41,178 bases of DNA from an uncultured Ruminococcus sp. (GCA_937902395.1 CALGTV010000111.1:1-41178), one strand, 5' to 3'. Positions 31,856 to 40,615 are shown, counted from the stretch's first letter. Notes: generated by a model not told the origin, from the letters alone. Made by a program: numbers and translations.

Positions 31856-32581
31856 TTATACTGCTGTATAGAATAAGATTTCTGTTACTGCTCCGCCGTC
31901 ATACTTTACATCAAGCTCGCTATTGCCATTTCGGTAGATAGTGTATGCGCCTGATGCTTCACCTGCTCCGTATACAGCTTCAACATCTGCCTGTGAACTG
32001 CCGATTGTTATGCCTGTATCTGTTGAATAGCTGCTGCTTGTGATTGTTACACAGTATACCTTTTCAACGCCGTCAAGAACATAGCATTCGATTCTAAGAC
32101 CGTCGTATTCATATATCTTCGAATCTGCACCGTTTGAAAAGCATGCAGGTGCTGATGTAACGTTTGCAGGCTCGCCAAGTGCAGAAATGATTCCGCCTGC
32201 TTCGCTGTGAAGTGTGCTGAATCCGAATGAAACACCTTGTGGCTGTGGAGTAGAATCAGGTTCCGGTTCAGGCTCCGGCTCAGTCTCAGGTTCTGTTTCC
32301 GGCTCAGTCGCTTCTTCCGTTGCTTCTGTAGTTTCTTCAGCTTCCGTAGTAGTTTCAGTTGCTTCCTCTGTTGTTTCAGCTTCTGTTTCTGCTTCCGTAG
32401 ATGCTTCTGTAGTTTCCTCGGATTCTGCTTCCGTGGTCGGAATTTCTGTTGATTCTGCTTCTGTTGCAAGAACAGGGAGGTCAGGAGTTACGTTTTCATC
32501 GGGCTTGTCCTCGCCGCATGATACTGCTGATACAGCGAAAACTGCCGCAATTGCTAAAAGTGCTGTCAATTTATTTTTCAT
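31856..32581 (-). CDS. Lipoprotein with long Glu/Thr-rich linker
   Basis: A 241-residue predicted lipoprotein. The signal peptide ends in a lipobox (SAVSC, Cys 22). A very acidic low-complexity linker rich in Thr, Glu, Ala and Pro covers about residues 40-112. The C-terminal globular domain of about 125 residues begins GVSFGFSTLHSEAG and contains TGITIGSSQADVEAVYG, which resembles small repeat-like domains found in secreted Firmicutes proteins. No enzyme motif seen. It sits between the cell-wall-binding protein and the MBOAT gene, so it may be an envelope partner of the acetylation pair; that is inference. Confidence 0.88.
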   Translation of the reverse strand: MKNKLTALLAIAAVFAVSAVSCGEDKPDENVTPDLPVLATEAESTEIPTTEAESEETTEASTEAETEAETTEEATETTTEAEETTEATEEATEPETEPETEPEPEPEPDSTPQPQGVSFGFSTLHSEAGGIISALGEPANVTSAPACFSNGADSKIYEYDGLRIECYVLDGVEKVYCVTITSSSYSTDTGITIGSSQADVEAVYGAGEASGAYTIYRNGNSELDVKYDGGAVTEILFYTAV

Positions 32582-32603
32582 TTTTCATTTATCCTTTCAC
32601 AAA

Positions 32604-34553
32604 TCAATAATATTTCGGGTACACATATTGTTTAAATGTATAATTCTGGGATTGCAGATAAGCAAATGATACATTATAATAGCCGTTGCAGGTATCATAG
32701 TTCACCCATGTTCCCGTAGCAGCGTCATAAACCTGATTCCAGTAGTGGTCGCCTGAGCCTCTGCCTGTACCATATACAATTCGACAATCAAGACCTGCCT
32801 GCTGGAAAAGAAGGTCAGTTACAGCTGCAAAATAGTAGCATACTACGAATCTGTTGTTAAGCGCATAGTTTGCATAATATGCCCAGCCTTTCTGGTTAAT
32901 CTGTGCAAGACTGCGTGTATCCTCTATATATCTGTAGTAATTGTTGCCGCATACATAATTATATATGCTCATAGGATTTTTTCCAATACTGTTAATGATA
33001 GACTGTGCTCTTACCTGAACTGCTGAAAGCGGCACTGCTATACCCTCTGAATTGAGATTCATACCGTCATGAACTTTATTTGTCACCATTTTTCCATTGG
33101 ATTCATTGAAAAAATACTTGTTTTCACCAATAGTTTTCCAACCTGTTGCCATTATTCCATTATCTTCAAAATAGTATTTTCCGTCCTGAAGTGTTACCCA
33201 GCCTGTAGCCATTGTGCCGTCTTCAGCAAAATAGTACTTGTTTCCGTCAACAACAAGTCTGCCTGTCATCATAAGGCAGGTATCAGGATGAAGATAGTAT
33301 TTCTTTCCCTCTACTTCAATTATTCCTGTGCTGGCTGAACCGTCTTCACCGAAATAGTACTTTCCGTCTTCCAATTCTACCCAGCCTTTTTGCATCTTGC
33401 CGTCCTCGGTGCTGAAATAGTATTTCTTATCGCCGATTTTAAGCTTGCCTTTAAGCATTTTTCCTGTTTTGGTGTCAAAACAGTAATAATCATCACCATA
33501 CTGCTGCTTGCCTGTCAGCATTTTGCAATCTTCGCCGAAAAGATAATTACTGCCGTCTATTTCGAACATTCCTGATTGTGCGGAATAATCATCACCAAAA
33601 TAGTATGAAGTATCGTCAACAGCAATTATGCCATTGCAAAGAAGTCCCTGTTCATCGGCATAGTAAAGCTTTCCGTCAACTGTATTCAACCCGCTTATAC
33701 GTGTGCCCTTGTCATCGAAAAGATACTTTTTACCATTTATTTCTGTTATACCCTGAGCATATGTGCCGTCGGGATAAAAATATTTTATTTTTTCGTTGAT
33801 TTCAAGAAGTCCTGTCTGAAGCTGTCCTGTCGCATCAGAAAAGAAATATTCAATGCCGTCTATTTCAACTACGCCCTCTTTTCTGCCCTCATTTGCATCT
33901 ACGTAATAGCAGAAATTATCGACGCTGAATAATCCTATCTGAATTTCTCCGCTTTCGTTATCATAATAGTAATTCTTACCTTGAATATCAACCCAGCCGC
34001 ACTGCTGAATTCCCTCATCATTAAAAAGATAGGGCATATCTTCAATGACAATTTCACTGTCTGCAAGTGTTCCGTCAGCGGTTACATAGTAACGATTACC
34101 GTCTTTTTCCACGAATCCCTCTTCATTGATAAATGCGCCCTTTTTATCTGTAAGATATTTATTTCCATTTTCATCTTTATACATACTATCAGAAATTTTT
34201 CCGTCCTCTTTTTCAATGAAAAATTCCTCGCCGCATATATTGATTTTTCCGTATAAAGCTTTTCCTGTTTTTGGATCATAGTAGCGTCTTTTGCCGCCTA
34301 CCGTTCTCCAACCTGTTTTTAATACACCATTTTTTGAAAATAGATAGAGCTCTCCGTCTACCTCCTTTTCGCCTGTCAGCATTTCACCTGCTTCATCATA
34401 ATAAAAGATTCTTCCGTCATTGTCAGTCACCCACTGTGAAACATATTCCGCAGTATTCTCTGCCTCCGCAGCAGATACAGCAGCAGGTACAGCAACAGTG
34501 AGGCATAATGCCGCAGATGCAGCCGCTGTTATAAATTCCCTGTAATTCTTCAT
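32604..34553 (-). CDS. Secreted cell-wall-binding-repeat protein with transglutaminase-like domain
   Basis: A 649-residue protein with a signal peptide (about 1-29) and around twenty cell-wall-binding repeats (about 40-490; aromatic units such as DGKYYFGEDGSASTGIIEV and DGNKYYFAEDGTMATGWVTL). Its C-terminal domain (about 505-649) looks like a transglutaminase/protease core: Cys in RFVVCYYFAAVTDLL, His in GSGDHYWNQVYD and Asp in WVNYDTCNG. Similar domains crosslink or cleave surface proteins, or act on peptide stems; the substrate here is unknown. The first gene of the seven-gene operon, with the promoter at 34781-34809 and the 164-bp repeat in its leader. Confidence 0.92.
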   Translation of the reverse strand: MKNYREFITAAASAALCLTVAVPAAVSAAEAENTAEYVSQWVTDNDGRIFYYDEAGEMLTGEKEVDGELYLFSKNGVLKTGWRTVGGKRRYYDPKTGKALYGKINICGEEFFIEKEDGKISDSMYKDENGNKYLTDKKGAFINEEGFVEKDGNRYYVTADGTLADSEIVIEDMPYLFNDEGIQQCGWVDIQGKNYYYDNESGEIQIGLFSVDNFCYYVDANEGRKEGVVEIDGIEYFFSDATGQLQTGLLEINEKIKYFYPDGTYAQGITEINGKKYLFDDKGTRISGLNTVDGKLYYADEQGLLCNGIIAVDDTSYYFGDDYSAQSGMFEIDGSNYLFGEDCKMLTGKQQYGDDYYCFDTKTGKMLKGKLKIGDKKYYFSTEDGKMQKGWVELEDGKYYFGEDGSASTGIIEVEGKKYYLHPDTCLMMTGRLVVDGNKYYFAEDGTMATGWVTLQDGKYYFEDNGIMATGWKTIGENKYFFNESNGKMVTNKVHDGMNLNSEGIAVPLSAVQVRAQSIINSIGKNPMSIYNYVCGNNYYRYIEDTRSLAQINQKGWAYYANYALNNRFVVCYYFAAVTDLLFQQAGLDCRIVYGTGRGSGDHYWNQVYDAATGTWVNYDTCNGYYNVSFAYLQSQNYTFKQYVYPKYY

Positions 34554-34583
34554 AGTTTCCTCCTTTTGTCAATTTCAAATGAA

Positions 34584-34747
34584 GGGAACCTCTAAAAATC
34601 TCCCTCACGGCGAACTGTCTATGACAAATACCATTTGCTTCGTTGTTAAACCTTGCAATGCATCAAGTATAACTGTTGTTTTCCGCCTTGCAACTGATAT
34701 TTGTCATGTACGAAATTTCGCTCGTATTCCAGTTTTTAGAGAACCCC
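34584..34747 (-). repeat. 164-bp palindromic interspersed repeat, copy 2
   Basis: Reverse-complement match to 6652-6815 over the full 164 bases without gaps. The ends are imperfect inverted repeats (GGGGTTCTCTAAAAAC on one side, GGGAACCTCTAAAAA on the other, minus-strand and plus-strand reading), and ATGACAAATATC is repeated inverted inside. TGA occurs directly outside both ends, a possible 3-bp target duplication. The predicted promoter at 34781-34809 lies upstream, so this copy should be transcribed as a folded leader of the operon starting at 34553. Confidence 0.82.
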
Positions 34748-34780
34748 TGAATTATTATTGGTCGAACCCAATACGTATTT

Positions 34781-34809
34781 ATTATACATCTTATCTGCCC
34801 AAAAGTCAA
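34781..34809 (-). promoter_or_regulatory. Sigma-A-type promoter of the seven-gene operon
   Basis: On the minus strand TTGACT (34809-34804) and TATAAT (34786-34781) are 17 bases apart. The predicted transcript begins near 34774, giving a leader of about 220 bases that contains repeat copy 2. Confidence 0.82.
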
Positions 34810-34868
34810 TGGTTTTGCCGCAAGTTAAATATATTTCTGGTTTTTCTCATATAATTTTAAACTTTCTA

Positions 34869-34897
34869 TTGACAATAAAAAAATTTGATTGTATAAT
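34869..34897 (+). promoter_or_regulatory. Consensus sigma-A promoter for the 877-residue protein
   Basis: A perfect consensus: TTGACA (34869-34874), a 17-base spacer and TATAAT (34892-34897). It is divergent from the promoter at 34781-34809. A promoter of this strength usually needs repression, and a palindrome lies at the start site. Confidence 0.9.
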
Positions 34898-34902
34898 TAT
34901 AG

Positions 34903-34919
34903 TATAGGGACTCCCTATA
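34903..34919. promoter_or_regulatory. Candidate operator palindrome at the start site
   Basis: TATAGGGA-C-TCCCTATA is a perfect 8+8 palindrome beginning six bases after the -10 box, overlapping the expected start site. The placement suits a repressor. A short RNA hairpin at the 5' end, protecting the transcript, is an alternative. Confidence 0.55.
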
Positions 34920-34968
34920 AAAATATTTCACAAATCTACACATTTTAATTAAGAATGGAGGAATCGGT

Positions 34969-37602
34969 ATGAAAAAAAAATTATTAACCTTTTTAACAGC
35001 AGGCATGATGATTACATCTGTGGTAACAATACCGCCTGTAGCTGCTGCTGAACAACCCTCAATGGATTCTGTCATCGGCACTCTGCCCGACTGGACGCCA
35101 ATGAATTTTATCGATGCAATGGAATTCTATAACACCTACGGAAAAACTCACGTAGAGGATAATTTCATTTGTATTGTAAAACCAATGCGTTCAGATGAAA
35201 AAGATATATACAGAACATCTTATTCAGGCAGTATGGCAATGATTAATACTCCTGCCTGTACAAGTACTCCGGTATTTGAACTTGAAATCCCCGAACTGCC
35301 TGACCCGCATGATGATAAAGCTCTTGCGGAATATGAAGAATTATGCAATAAATTAGGTATTCCTACGGACGATTACAGCTTTTTCGAAAATTATGCAAAC
35401 AGCGAAGTACAGTATGTCTTTAAAGTTCAGATGTTCCGAGTACTGGAGGGACACGACCTGACGGTAGAATGGATAGAAGACCTTGGTGCAGGTTATAAGA
35501 AAAAGATAATTGATACATTCACCTTTGAAAATCCAAGCGGTTTCATTGAACAAACTGATATTTACAACTGGCTTCCCGACTGCCCTGCTGAGTATACTTG
35601 GCTTGAAAGCTATAGTCATCATAGTACCCTTGCTTCCAGTGCTGCCTGTGTATTTCACAACTATATCACATACTGTGCAAATGTGAATGCAAGCACGGGA
35701 GCTTCTCTTGAAATGGAACAGAGCGGTGAGGGTGCAATTGAATATCTTATGGAATCCGACTGTAACGGATTTAATCTGCGGTCAATGGTAGAGCTTGTTG
35801 ACGGACAGGATTCTTCCTCTGTTATCGTATATCAGCCAACAAAAGACGGTCTGGTTGACGTAGAATGGTCGGTCCGCAGGCACTGGTCAGATGAAGCGCC
35901 TTTTGATATAACAAACGGAAGATATAACATAAAAAACAACTGCTCTGAAATTGTTGACTGTTCACACGGAAGTACAATTATAACATTCATAGATAATGAT
36001 ACAGGCAAGCTGATTGACGTTCCCGAAAACTCATCATTTCTGAAAAGTACCATACCACAAAGTCCGGATGAGCGTTTGCTCGATGAGCTTTTTCCGATTG
36101 ACTCCAATCCCTGCGTTATTGATTCAATCAGAGCCTATGATCCCAATTGCAGTTATTCATTCGATATAAGAACGGAAGACGGCTACTATGATTTTGAAGG
36201 ATTTGAAGTCACAGCCGAAAAAGAAAAACACATTAATGTAAACTGCTATATGAGCTACAAAAGCTATCCCGATCCGATTGTTCCCGACGGTGCAACAAGA
36301 GTTATTATATATGACAAGGATACGGGAGAGTTAATTCCAGATGAAGTTTTAAAGTATCACGAATTCACATTTGGTACGAATATCGGAATCAAGAATCCAG
36401 ATGTGCCCGGCGGCTGGATGTATACAGGCCCGTTTTATACTGTCGATTCCAATAATTTTATTATAAAAAACGATCAATTGGCTCATCATTACAAATATGC
36501 CGATTCGTTTGAATTCACCACTAAAGATAAGCCTGAAGTTACCTATTACAGCAATGAATCAATGGATCTTGTATTCAATATAAAGATTAAGGTTTCAGGA
36601 GATATAAACGGTGACGAAACTTTCAGCGTTGCAGATGTAGTAACATTACAGAAGTGGCTTCTCGGAGCAGCTGATGTTGAAATCTGGAATGGTGCTGAGG
36701 CTGATTATTATCTTGACGGCAAGCTTGATGTGTTCGATTTATGTCTTATGAGAAGCGAATTAGTCAAAAATATTAACGTAGCCTATGTTGAACCTGATGT
36801 TACCCCTGTGTACCCAATTCCGTTTTATGTTATAGCAGAAAGTCTGAATTTATATTCAGGACCGGATGAAAGCTATGATGTCATTGATGTTATACCGCAG
36901 AACGAACGCCTCAATGAATTAGGCTATCAGAACAATAATGATTATTGGATGTTTACAGAATATCAGGGACAATCCGGCTGGATCAGAATATACGAGGAAG
37001 ACAATGAAACTTCCACGGTTTATTTTGATATAAGTGCTGATAAGCCCGTTATTTACCTCTATCCCGAACAGGAAACTGATGTTCACGTTGAACTTGAACT
37101 CACCGAATCGGAACTTTCTACAACATATCCGAAGTATAATAACGGCTGGGATGTTGTAGCTTCTCCTGACGGCACGCTTTTAAACAAAGCTGACGGTACA
37201 CACCATAAATATCTTTTCTGGGATAGCAAAAACTGCCGCACAAGATTTGATTTTTCAAAGGGATTCTGCGTTGCAGGTGAAGATACTGAAAACTTCCTCA
37301 AAGATAAGCTCACATATATGGGACTTACAGAACAGGAAATGAATGAATTTATCGTGTACTGGCTGCCTTTAATGGAGCATAATGCGTACAATCTCATTAC
37401 ATTCCAGGGAGATGCATATACTGAGTCTGCAAAGCTGAATATTACGCCGTCACCTGACAGCATTCTCCGCATATTTATGACTTATATTCCTCTTGAATCC
37501 GCTGTTGATATTGAACCACAGGAACTCAGCACGTTTGAAAGAAAAGGCTTTACTGTAGTAGAATGGGGCGGAAGTGAAATAAAAACTTGTGTGAATACTT
37601 AA
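34969..37602 (+). CDS. Large secreted protein with internal dockerin, SH3b-like segment and KPVIYLYP domain
   Basis: An 877-residue protein with a signal peptide (about 1-26). The N-terminal 540 residues have no recognised enzyme motif and include MucBP-like or beta-rich stretches (GATRVIIYDKDTGELI). A dockerin follows (about 543-605, GDINGDETFSVADVVTLQKW and YYLDGKLDVFDLCLMR). Next come an SH3b-like segment (about 618-680, ESLNLYSGPDESYDVID) and a conserved C-terminal domain opening KPVIYLYPEQETDVHVEL and ending GFTVVEWGG. That last domain recurs in bacterial secreted proteins, but I cannot name it. Dockerins are usually terminal, so the internal position is odd. A GGAGG site lies before the ATG. 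Confidence 0.88.
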   Translation: MKKKLLTFLTAGMMITSVVTIPPVAAAEQPSMDSVIGTLPDWTPMNFIDAMEFYNTYGKTHVEDNFICIVKPMRSDEKDIYRTSYSGSMAMINTPACTSTPVFELEIPELPDPHDDKALAEYEELCNKLGIPTDDYSFFENYANSEVQYVFKVQMFRVLEGHDLTVEWIEDLGAGYKKKIIDTFTFENPSGFIEQTDIYNWLPDCPAEYTWLESYSHHSTLASSAACVFHNYITYCANVNASTGASLEMEQSGEGAIEYLMESDCNGFNLRSMVELVDGQDSSSVIVYQPTKDGLVDVEWSVRRHWSDEAPFDITNGRYNIKNNCSEIVDCSHGSTIITFIDNDTGKLIDVPENSSFLKSTIPQSPDERLLDELFPIDSNPCVIDSIRAYDPNCSYSFDIRTEDGYYDFEGFEVTAEKEKHINVNCYMSYKSYPDPIVPDGATRVIIYDKDTGELIPDEVLKYHEFTFGTNIGIKNPDVPGGWMYTGPFYTVDSNNFIIKNDQLAHHYKYADSFEFTTKDKPEVTYYSNESMDLVFNIKIKVSGDINGDETFSVADVVTLQKWLLGAADVEIWNGAEADYYLDGKLDVFDLCLMRSELVKNINVAYVEPDVTPVYPIPFYVIAESLNLYSGPDESYDVIDVIPQNERLNELGYQNNNDYWMFTEYQGQSGWIRIYEEDNETSTVYFDISADKPVIYLYPEQETDVHVELELTESELSTTYPKYNNGWDVVASPDGTLLNKADGTHHKYLFWDSKNCRTRFDFSKGFCVAGEDTENFLKDKLTYMGLTEQEMNEFIVYWLPLMEHNAYNLITFQGDAYTESAKLNITPSPDSILRIFMTYIPLESAVDIEPQELSTFERKGFTVVEWGGSEIKTCVNT

Positions 37603-37625
37603 TTTTTTTAAATACTCCATAAAAC

Positions 37626-37660
37626 AATCGGCACAGAGAATAATCTCTGTGCCGATTTCT
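37626..37660. terminator. Bidirectional terminator between convergent genes
   Basis: A perfect 14-bp stem (AATCGGCACAGAGA / TCTCTGTGCCGATT) with a 4-base loop. T-rich sequence follows in both directions, serving the 877-residue gene and the lyase gene. Confidence 0.9.
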
Positions 37661-37685
37661 TGGAGGAGGGATAATATATCAATTA

Positions 37686-40421
37686 TTATTCCCTGATAGG
37701 AAGCTGGTCTGCTCTGTAAATGCCTGCATCTACCTGCTTGATAACGATAGCATCAGAACTGAGAACTCCGTCACCACGATTGTAAACATCAGCATTTATC
37801 ATGCCCTGCTCGGAAAGTCCATACTTATCAGGATTACCAATACTCTGGAGGATAGCTGTTGCATCTGAGATACTTACCTTACCGTCACAGTTAGCATCAC
37901 CGTAAAGTGTAACCTGTCCCTGAGGTGCCTGTGTAGGTGCCTGTGTGGGTGCCTGTGTTGGAGCCTGTGTAGGTGCCTGTGTAGGTGCCTCAGTTGGTGG
38001 CTGTGTTGCAGGCTGTTCCTGAGAATCTGCTGCAAATACAGTGTAGTTTACAACATTACCTGTCATGTTGTTATTACCGAGTGTAACCTTTTCACCCTGA
38101 TTTACAGTTCTCACATATACTGAGAACTTAACATCATTGCTTGTTTCAGCTGTCATGTCTGTCTTTTTCCAGCTACCGAGCCATGAAGGAACATTATTTT
38201 CATCTTCAACTCTTGTATCGAGGAAGATGTAAACATCTGTCTTTGCACCTGCTGTGAATTCAGCAAGGTCGCCTGTTGCATTCTTGGAATCGCACGCTGT
38301 AAGAAGTGACTCAGCACCGTTGAGCTGTGCAGGGAATTTTGTATATGTATAGTCTCTGTCGCCAAATACGAGACCGCCCTGTGAAGCAGTTGTTATTTTC
38401 CAATCAGCAGCGTTGTCTGTATCTTTAACATTCATATTTGTAATGAACTTACCCTGCTGAACGGGAGGATTTGTGGGTGCCTGTGTTGGAGCCTGTGTAG
38501 GTGCCTGTGTGGGCGCCTCAGTAGGCTGCTCAACAGGTGGGTTTGTAGGATCCTGAGAAGGAGGAGTTGTAGAACCATTGATTGTTACAGCAGGTCTCTC
38601 AGGAAGCTTCTCATCAGAACCGAGATAGAAGCTTGGGTGTGCAGGCTGGTTGTAGCAGTTCTGCTCGCCGGCTGCCTGACAACGATACTGAGGATCGTGC
38701 ATAAGAGTTGTAAGACGAGTATTTGTTGTATATTTTGTGTTGTATATTCTGAGGTACTTGCTGTCTGTTGTTCTTACAACAAGTTCTTCACGCCAGTCGC
38801 CCATAATATCAGCAGCAAGACCGGGGTTATTCTTTGAACCGTTGTTCGCAGAACATCCGTCAGCTGTCAGAAGTCTGTTAAGCTTACCGCCATCTGTAAA
38901 GTCGTCAATCTTTGTACCGTCGAGAATTTCACGCTCAAGGTCACCGTCCCAGTAAATCATAAAGTTCTGAGCAGGCTTAGTTGTAGAAATTGTCTTACCT
39001 GTGCCGTCGAAAATATCATTGCCTGTTGCGCCCCAGAATTCAGCACCGGGGTTCTTGGAGTAGATATTGCCGCAGCAAGCTCTTCCTGTATCCTTTGAAT
39101 GATTCTTATGGAAGATGTTTTTACCTGTCTTAGCGTCGATAAGTGATACGCCGTAAGGGCTGTTCTCGTGACACATCCAGAGCTCAAGACCTTCTCTGTT
39201 GGGGAGGAAGTCACCGAGGTGCATAGCGTCACCGTGTCCCTGATTGTTACACCAGAGGAGCTTACCATTATCATCAATAGCTGTTGAACCGAGTACAAGT
39301 TCCTGCTTGCCGTCGTTGTCAACGTCGCCCGGCATACAGTTGTGGTTACCATTGTGGTAGCCCTTCTTGGGATCGTTTCCTGAATCGAAAGTCCAGCGCT
39401 TTACGAGTTTTTTGTTAACAACGTCGTAAGCAACAGCTGTCATACGGGTATAGTAACCTCTTACAGAAACAGCAGAGGGCTTAACGCCGTCGCAGTAAAC
39501 AACAGCACCGAGGAAACGGTCAACACGGTTTCCGTAGTTATCGCCCCAGTCGCTTACCTTTCCTCTTGGGAAAGCGTATTCAACTGTATCAAGTGCCTTA
39601 CCTGTAGCACCATCAAAGAGTGTGTAATATTCGGGACCTGAGAGAATGTAACCACTGCCGTTGCGGTAGTTCTTGCTTCCGTCGCCGATAACCTTGCCAG
39701 TACCGTCAACAGTACCGTCAGCTGTCTTACAAGTCATTTCAGCCTTACCGTCGCAGTCGAAGTCAGCAACGAGGAACTGTGTATAGTGAGCACCGGCACG
39801 GATATTTCTGCCGAGGTCAACTCGCCAGAGACGCTTACCCTTGAGTGTATAACAGTCGATGAAAACATTTCCTGTATTACCGTCCTGGGAGTTGTCCTTC
39901 TGGTTGGAGGGGTCCCACTTGACGAATATTTCATAAGTTCCGTCGCCGTCAACGTCACCGACAGAACAGTCATTTGCAGAGTAAGTGCATCCTGATCCTG
40001 TCGGAACGCTGAGGGGGATATCGAAGTAGTCTTTGTTTGATGTGAAGCTGCACTTTTCAGAATTTACAACAGCTCCGCCGGAAACGTAGTCAACTCTGTA
40101 TTCTGAGCTGCTCTTTCCGCTCTTGTCAAGGTAACATGTAGCGTCACCAGATTTACTTGTGTAGATGAGGTTGTTGTCACGATAGAGTCTGAACTCTGCG
40201 GTATCGCTGTCGTTAGCGAGATATCTCCAGCTTACGAGCATACCGTTTCCTGTGTTGATCGCTGTGATACCTCTGTTGAGATATTCAACGATGTTCTTGC
40301 CAGTGCCACCTACACCGTAAGCTGCATCAGCAGTGATGATCTTGGGAGCCGGAACTGCAATAGCACCTGCGCTGATTGCGAGTGCGGCTGCCATGGATGT
40401 CATGCGTCTTAATATCTTCAT
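37686..40421 (-). CDS. Rhamnogalacturonan lyase (PL11) with accessory domain and dockerin
   Basis: A 911-residue secreted enzyme that cleaves the rhamnogalacturonan I backbone of pectin by beta-elimination. After a signal peptide (about 1-33) the PL11 domain covers about 35-625, with typical stretches NIVEYLNRGITAIN, DVDGDGTYEIFVKWDPSN and AGAHYTQFLVADFDCDGKAE. A linker of PTQA units (about 630-660) leads to a carbohydrate-binding-like domain (about 663-795). A second PTQA linker leads to a C-terminal dockerin (about 840-905, GDANCDGKVSISDATAIL and a second, less regular repeat ADVYNRGDGVLSSDAIVI). The AAAGGAGG site is strong. It is divergent from an AraC-type regulator. Codon use indicates good expression. 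Confidence 0.95.
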   Translation of the reverse strand: MKILRRMTSMAAALAISAGAIAVPAPKIITADAAYGVGGTGKNIVEYLNRGITAINTGNGMLVSWRYLANDSDTAEFRLYRDNNLIYTSKSGDATCYLDKSGKSSSEYRVDYVSGGAVVNSEKCSFTSNKDYFDIPLSVPTGSGCTYSANDCSVGDVDGDGTYEIFVKWDPSNQKDNSQDGNTGNVFIDCYTLKGKRLWRVDLGRNIRAGAHYTQFLVADFDCDGKAEMTCKTADGTVDGTGKVIGDGSKNYRNGSGYILSGPEYYTLFDGATGKALDTVEYAFPRGKVSDWGDNYGNRVDRFLGAVVYCDGVKPSAVSVRGYYTRMTAVAYDVVNKKLVKRWTFDSGNDPKKGYHNGNHNCMPGDVDNDGKQELVLGSTAIDDNGKLLWCNNQGHGDAMHLGDFLPNREGLELWMCHENSPYGVSLIDAKTGKNIFHKNHSKDTGRACCGNIYSKNPGAEFWGATGNDIFDGTGKTISTTKPAQNFMIYWDGDLEREILDGTKIDDFTDGGKLNRLLTADGCSANNGSKNNPGLAADIMGDWREELVVRTTDSKYLRIYNTKYTTNTRLTTLMHDPQYRCQAAGEQNCYNQPAHPSFYLGSDEKLPERPAVTINGSTTPPSQDPTNPPVEQPTEAPTQAPTQAPTQAPTNPPVQQGKFITNMNVKDTDNAADWKITTASQGGLVFGDRDYTYTKFPAQLNGAESLLTACDSKNATGDLAEFTAGAKTDVYIFLDTRVEDENNVPSWLGSWKKTDMTAETSNDVKFSVYVRTVNQGEKVTLGNNNMTGNVVNYTVFAADSQEQPATQPPTEAPTQAPTQAPTQAPTQAPTQAPQGQVTLYGDANCDGKVSISDATAILQSIGNPDKYGLSEQGMINADVYNRGDGVLSSDAIVIKQVDAGIYRADQLPIRE
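37922..37995 (-). repeat. 12-base tandem repeat encoding PTQA linker
   Basis: About six units of 12 bases, near GGTGCCTGTGTA on the plus strand, each encoding Pro-Thr-Gln-Ala in the lyase. Unit differences are mostly silent. Such arrays can change length by slippage without losing frame. A related shorter array lies at about 38470-38525. Confidence 0.85.
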
Positions 40422-40514
40422 GATAATTCCTCCTTTGGATAGCGTGTTTTTTCCGATCTATGAGGGTTTGATCCGACATTGTTTACATAATGTTGATAAT
40501 TAATTTCCAAAATG

Positions 40515-40575
40515 TGAACAATTTTCCTGTGTCTATATTATAACACCAAAAATTATCAAAAAGCAATGAACAATT
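40515..40575. promoter_or_regulatory. Direct repeats around the lyase promoter, candidate AraC-type sites
   Basis: TGAACAATT occurs at 40515-40523 and again at 40567-40575, 52 bases apart, in the same orientation. The second copy touches the -35 box of the lyase promoter on its upstream side, and the first lies just after its expected start site. This suits an activator of the AraC type, such as the one encoded at 40690. Confidence 0.55.
40537..40566 (-). promoter_or_regulatory. Promoter of the rhamnogalacturonan lyase
   Basis: On the minus strand TTGCTT (40566-40561) and TATAAT (40542-40537) are 18 bases apart. The weak -35 box fits a promoter that depends on an activator. The leader before the ATG is about 110 bases. 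Confidence 0.65.
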
Positions 40576-40586
40576 CTATCAAACAC

Positions 40587-40615
40587 TTGACATTTTCACT
40601 TATAATTGATATAAT
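40587..40615 (+). promoter_or_regulatory. Consensus sigma-A promoter of the AraC-type gene
   Basis: TTGACA (40587-40592), a 17-base spacer and TATAAT (40610-40615), divergent from the lyase promoter. Confidence 0.85.

Noticed and set aside
32214..32669. Plus-strand frame encoding a Ser/Val/Gly-rich product
   Set aside because: It is the antisense reading of the Glu/Thr-rich linker of the lipoprotein gene; low-complexity coding sequence leaves open frames on the other strand.
37922..38525. Short tandem repeats as a possible CRISPR array
   Set aside because: The units are 12 bases long, have no spacers, and encode PTQA linkers in frame in the lyase gene.
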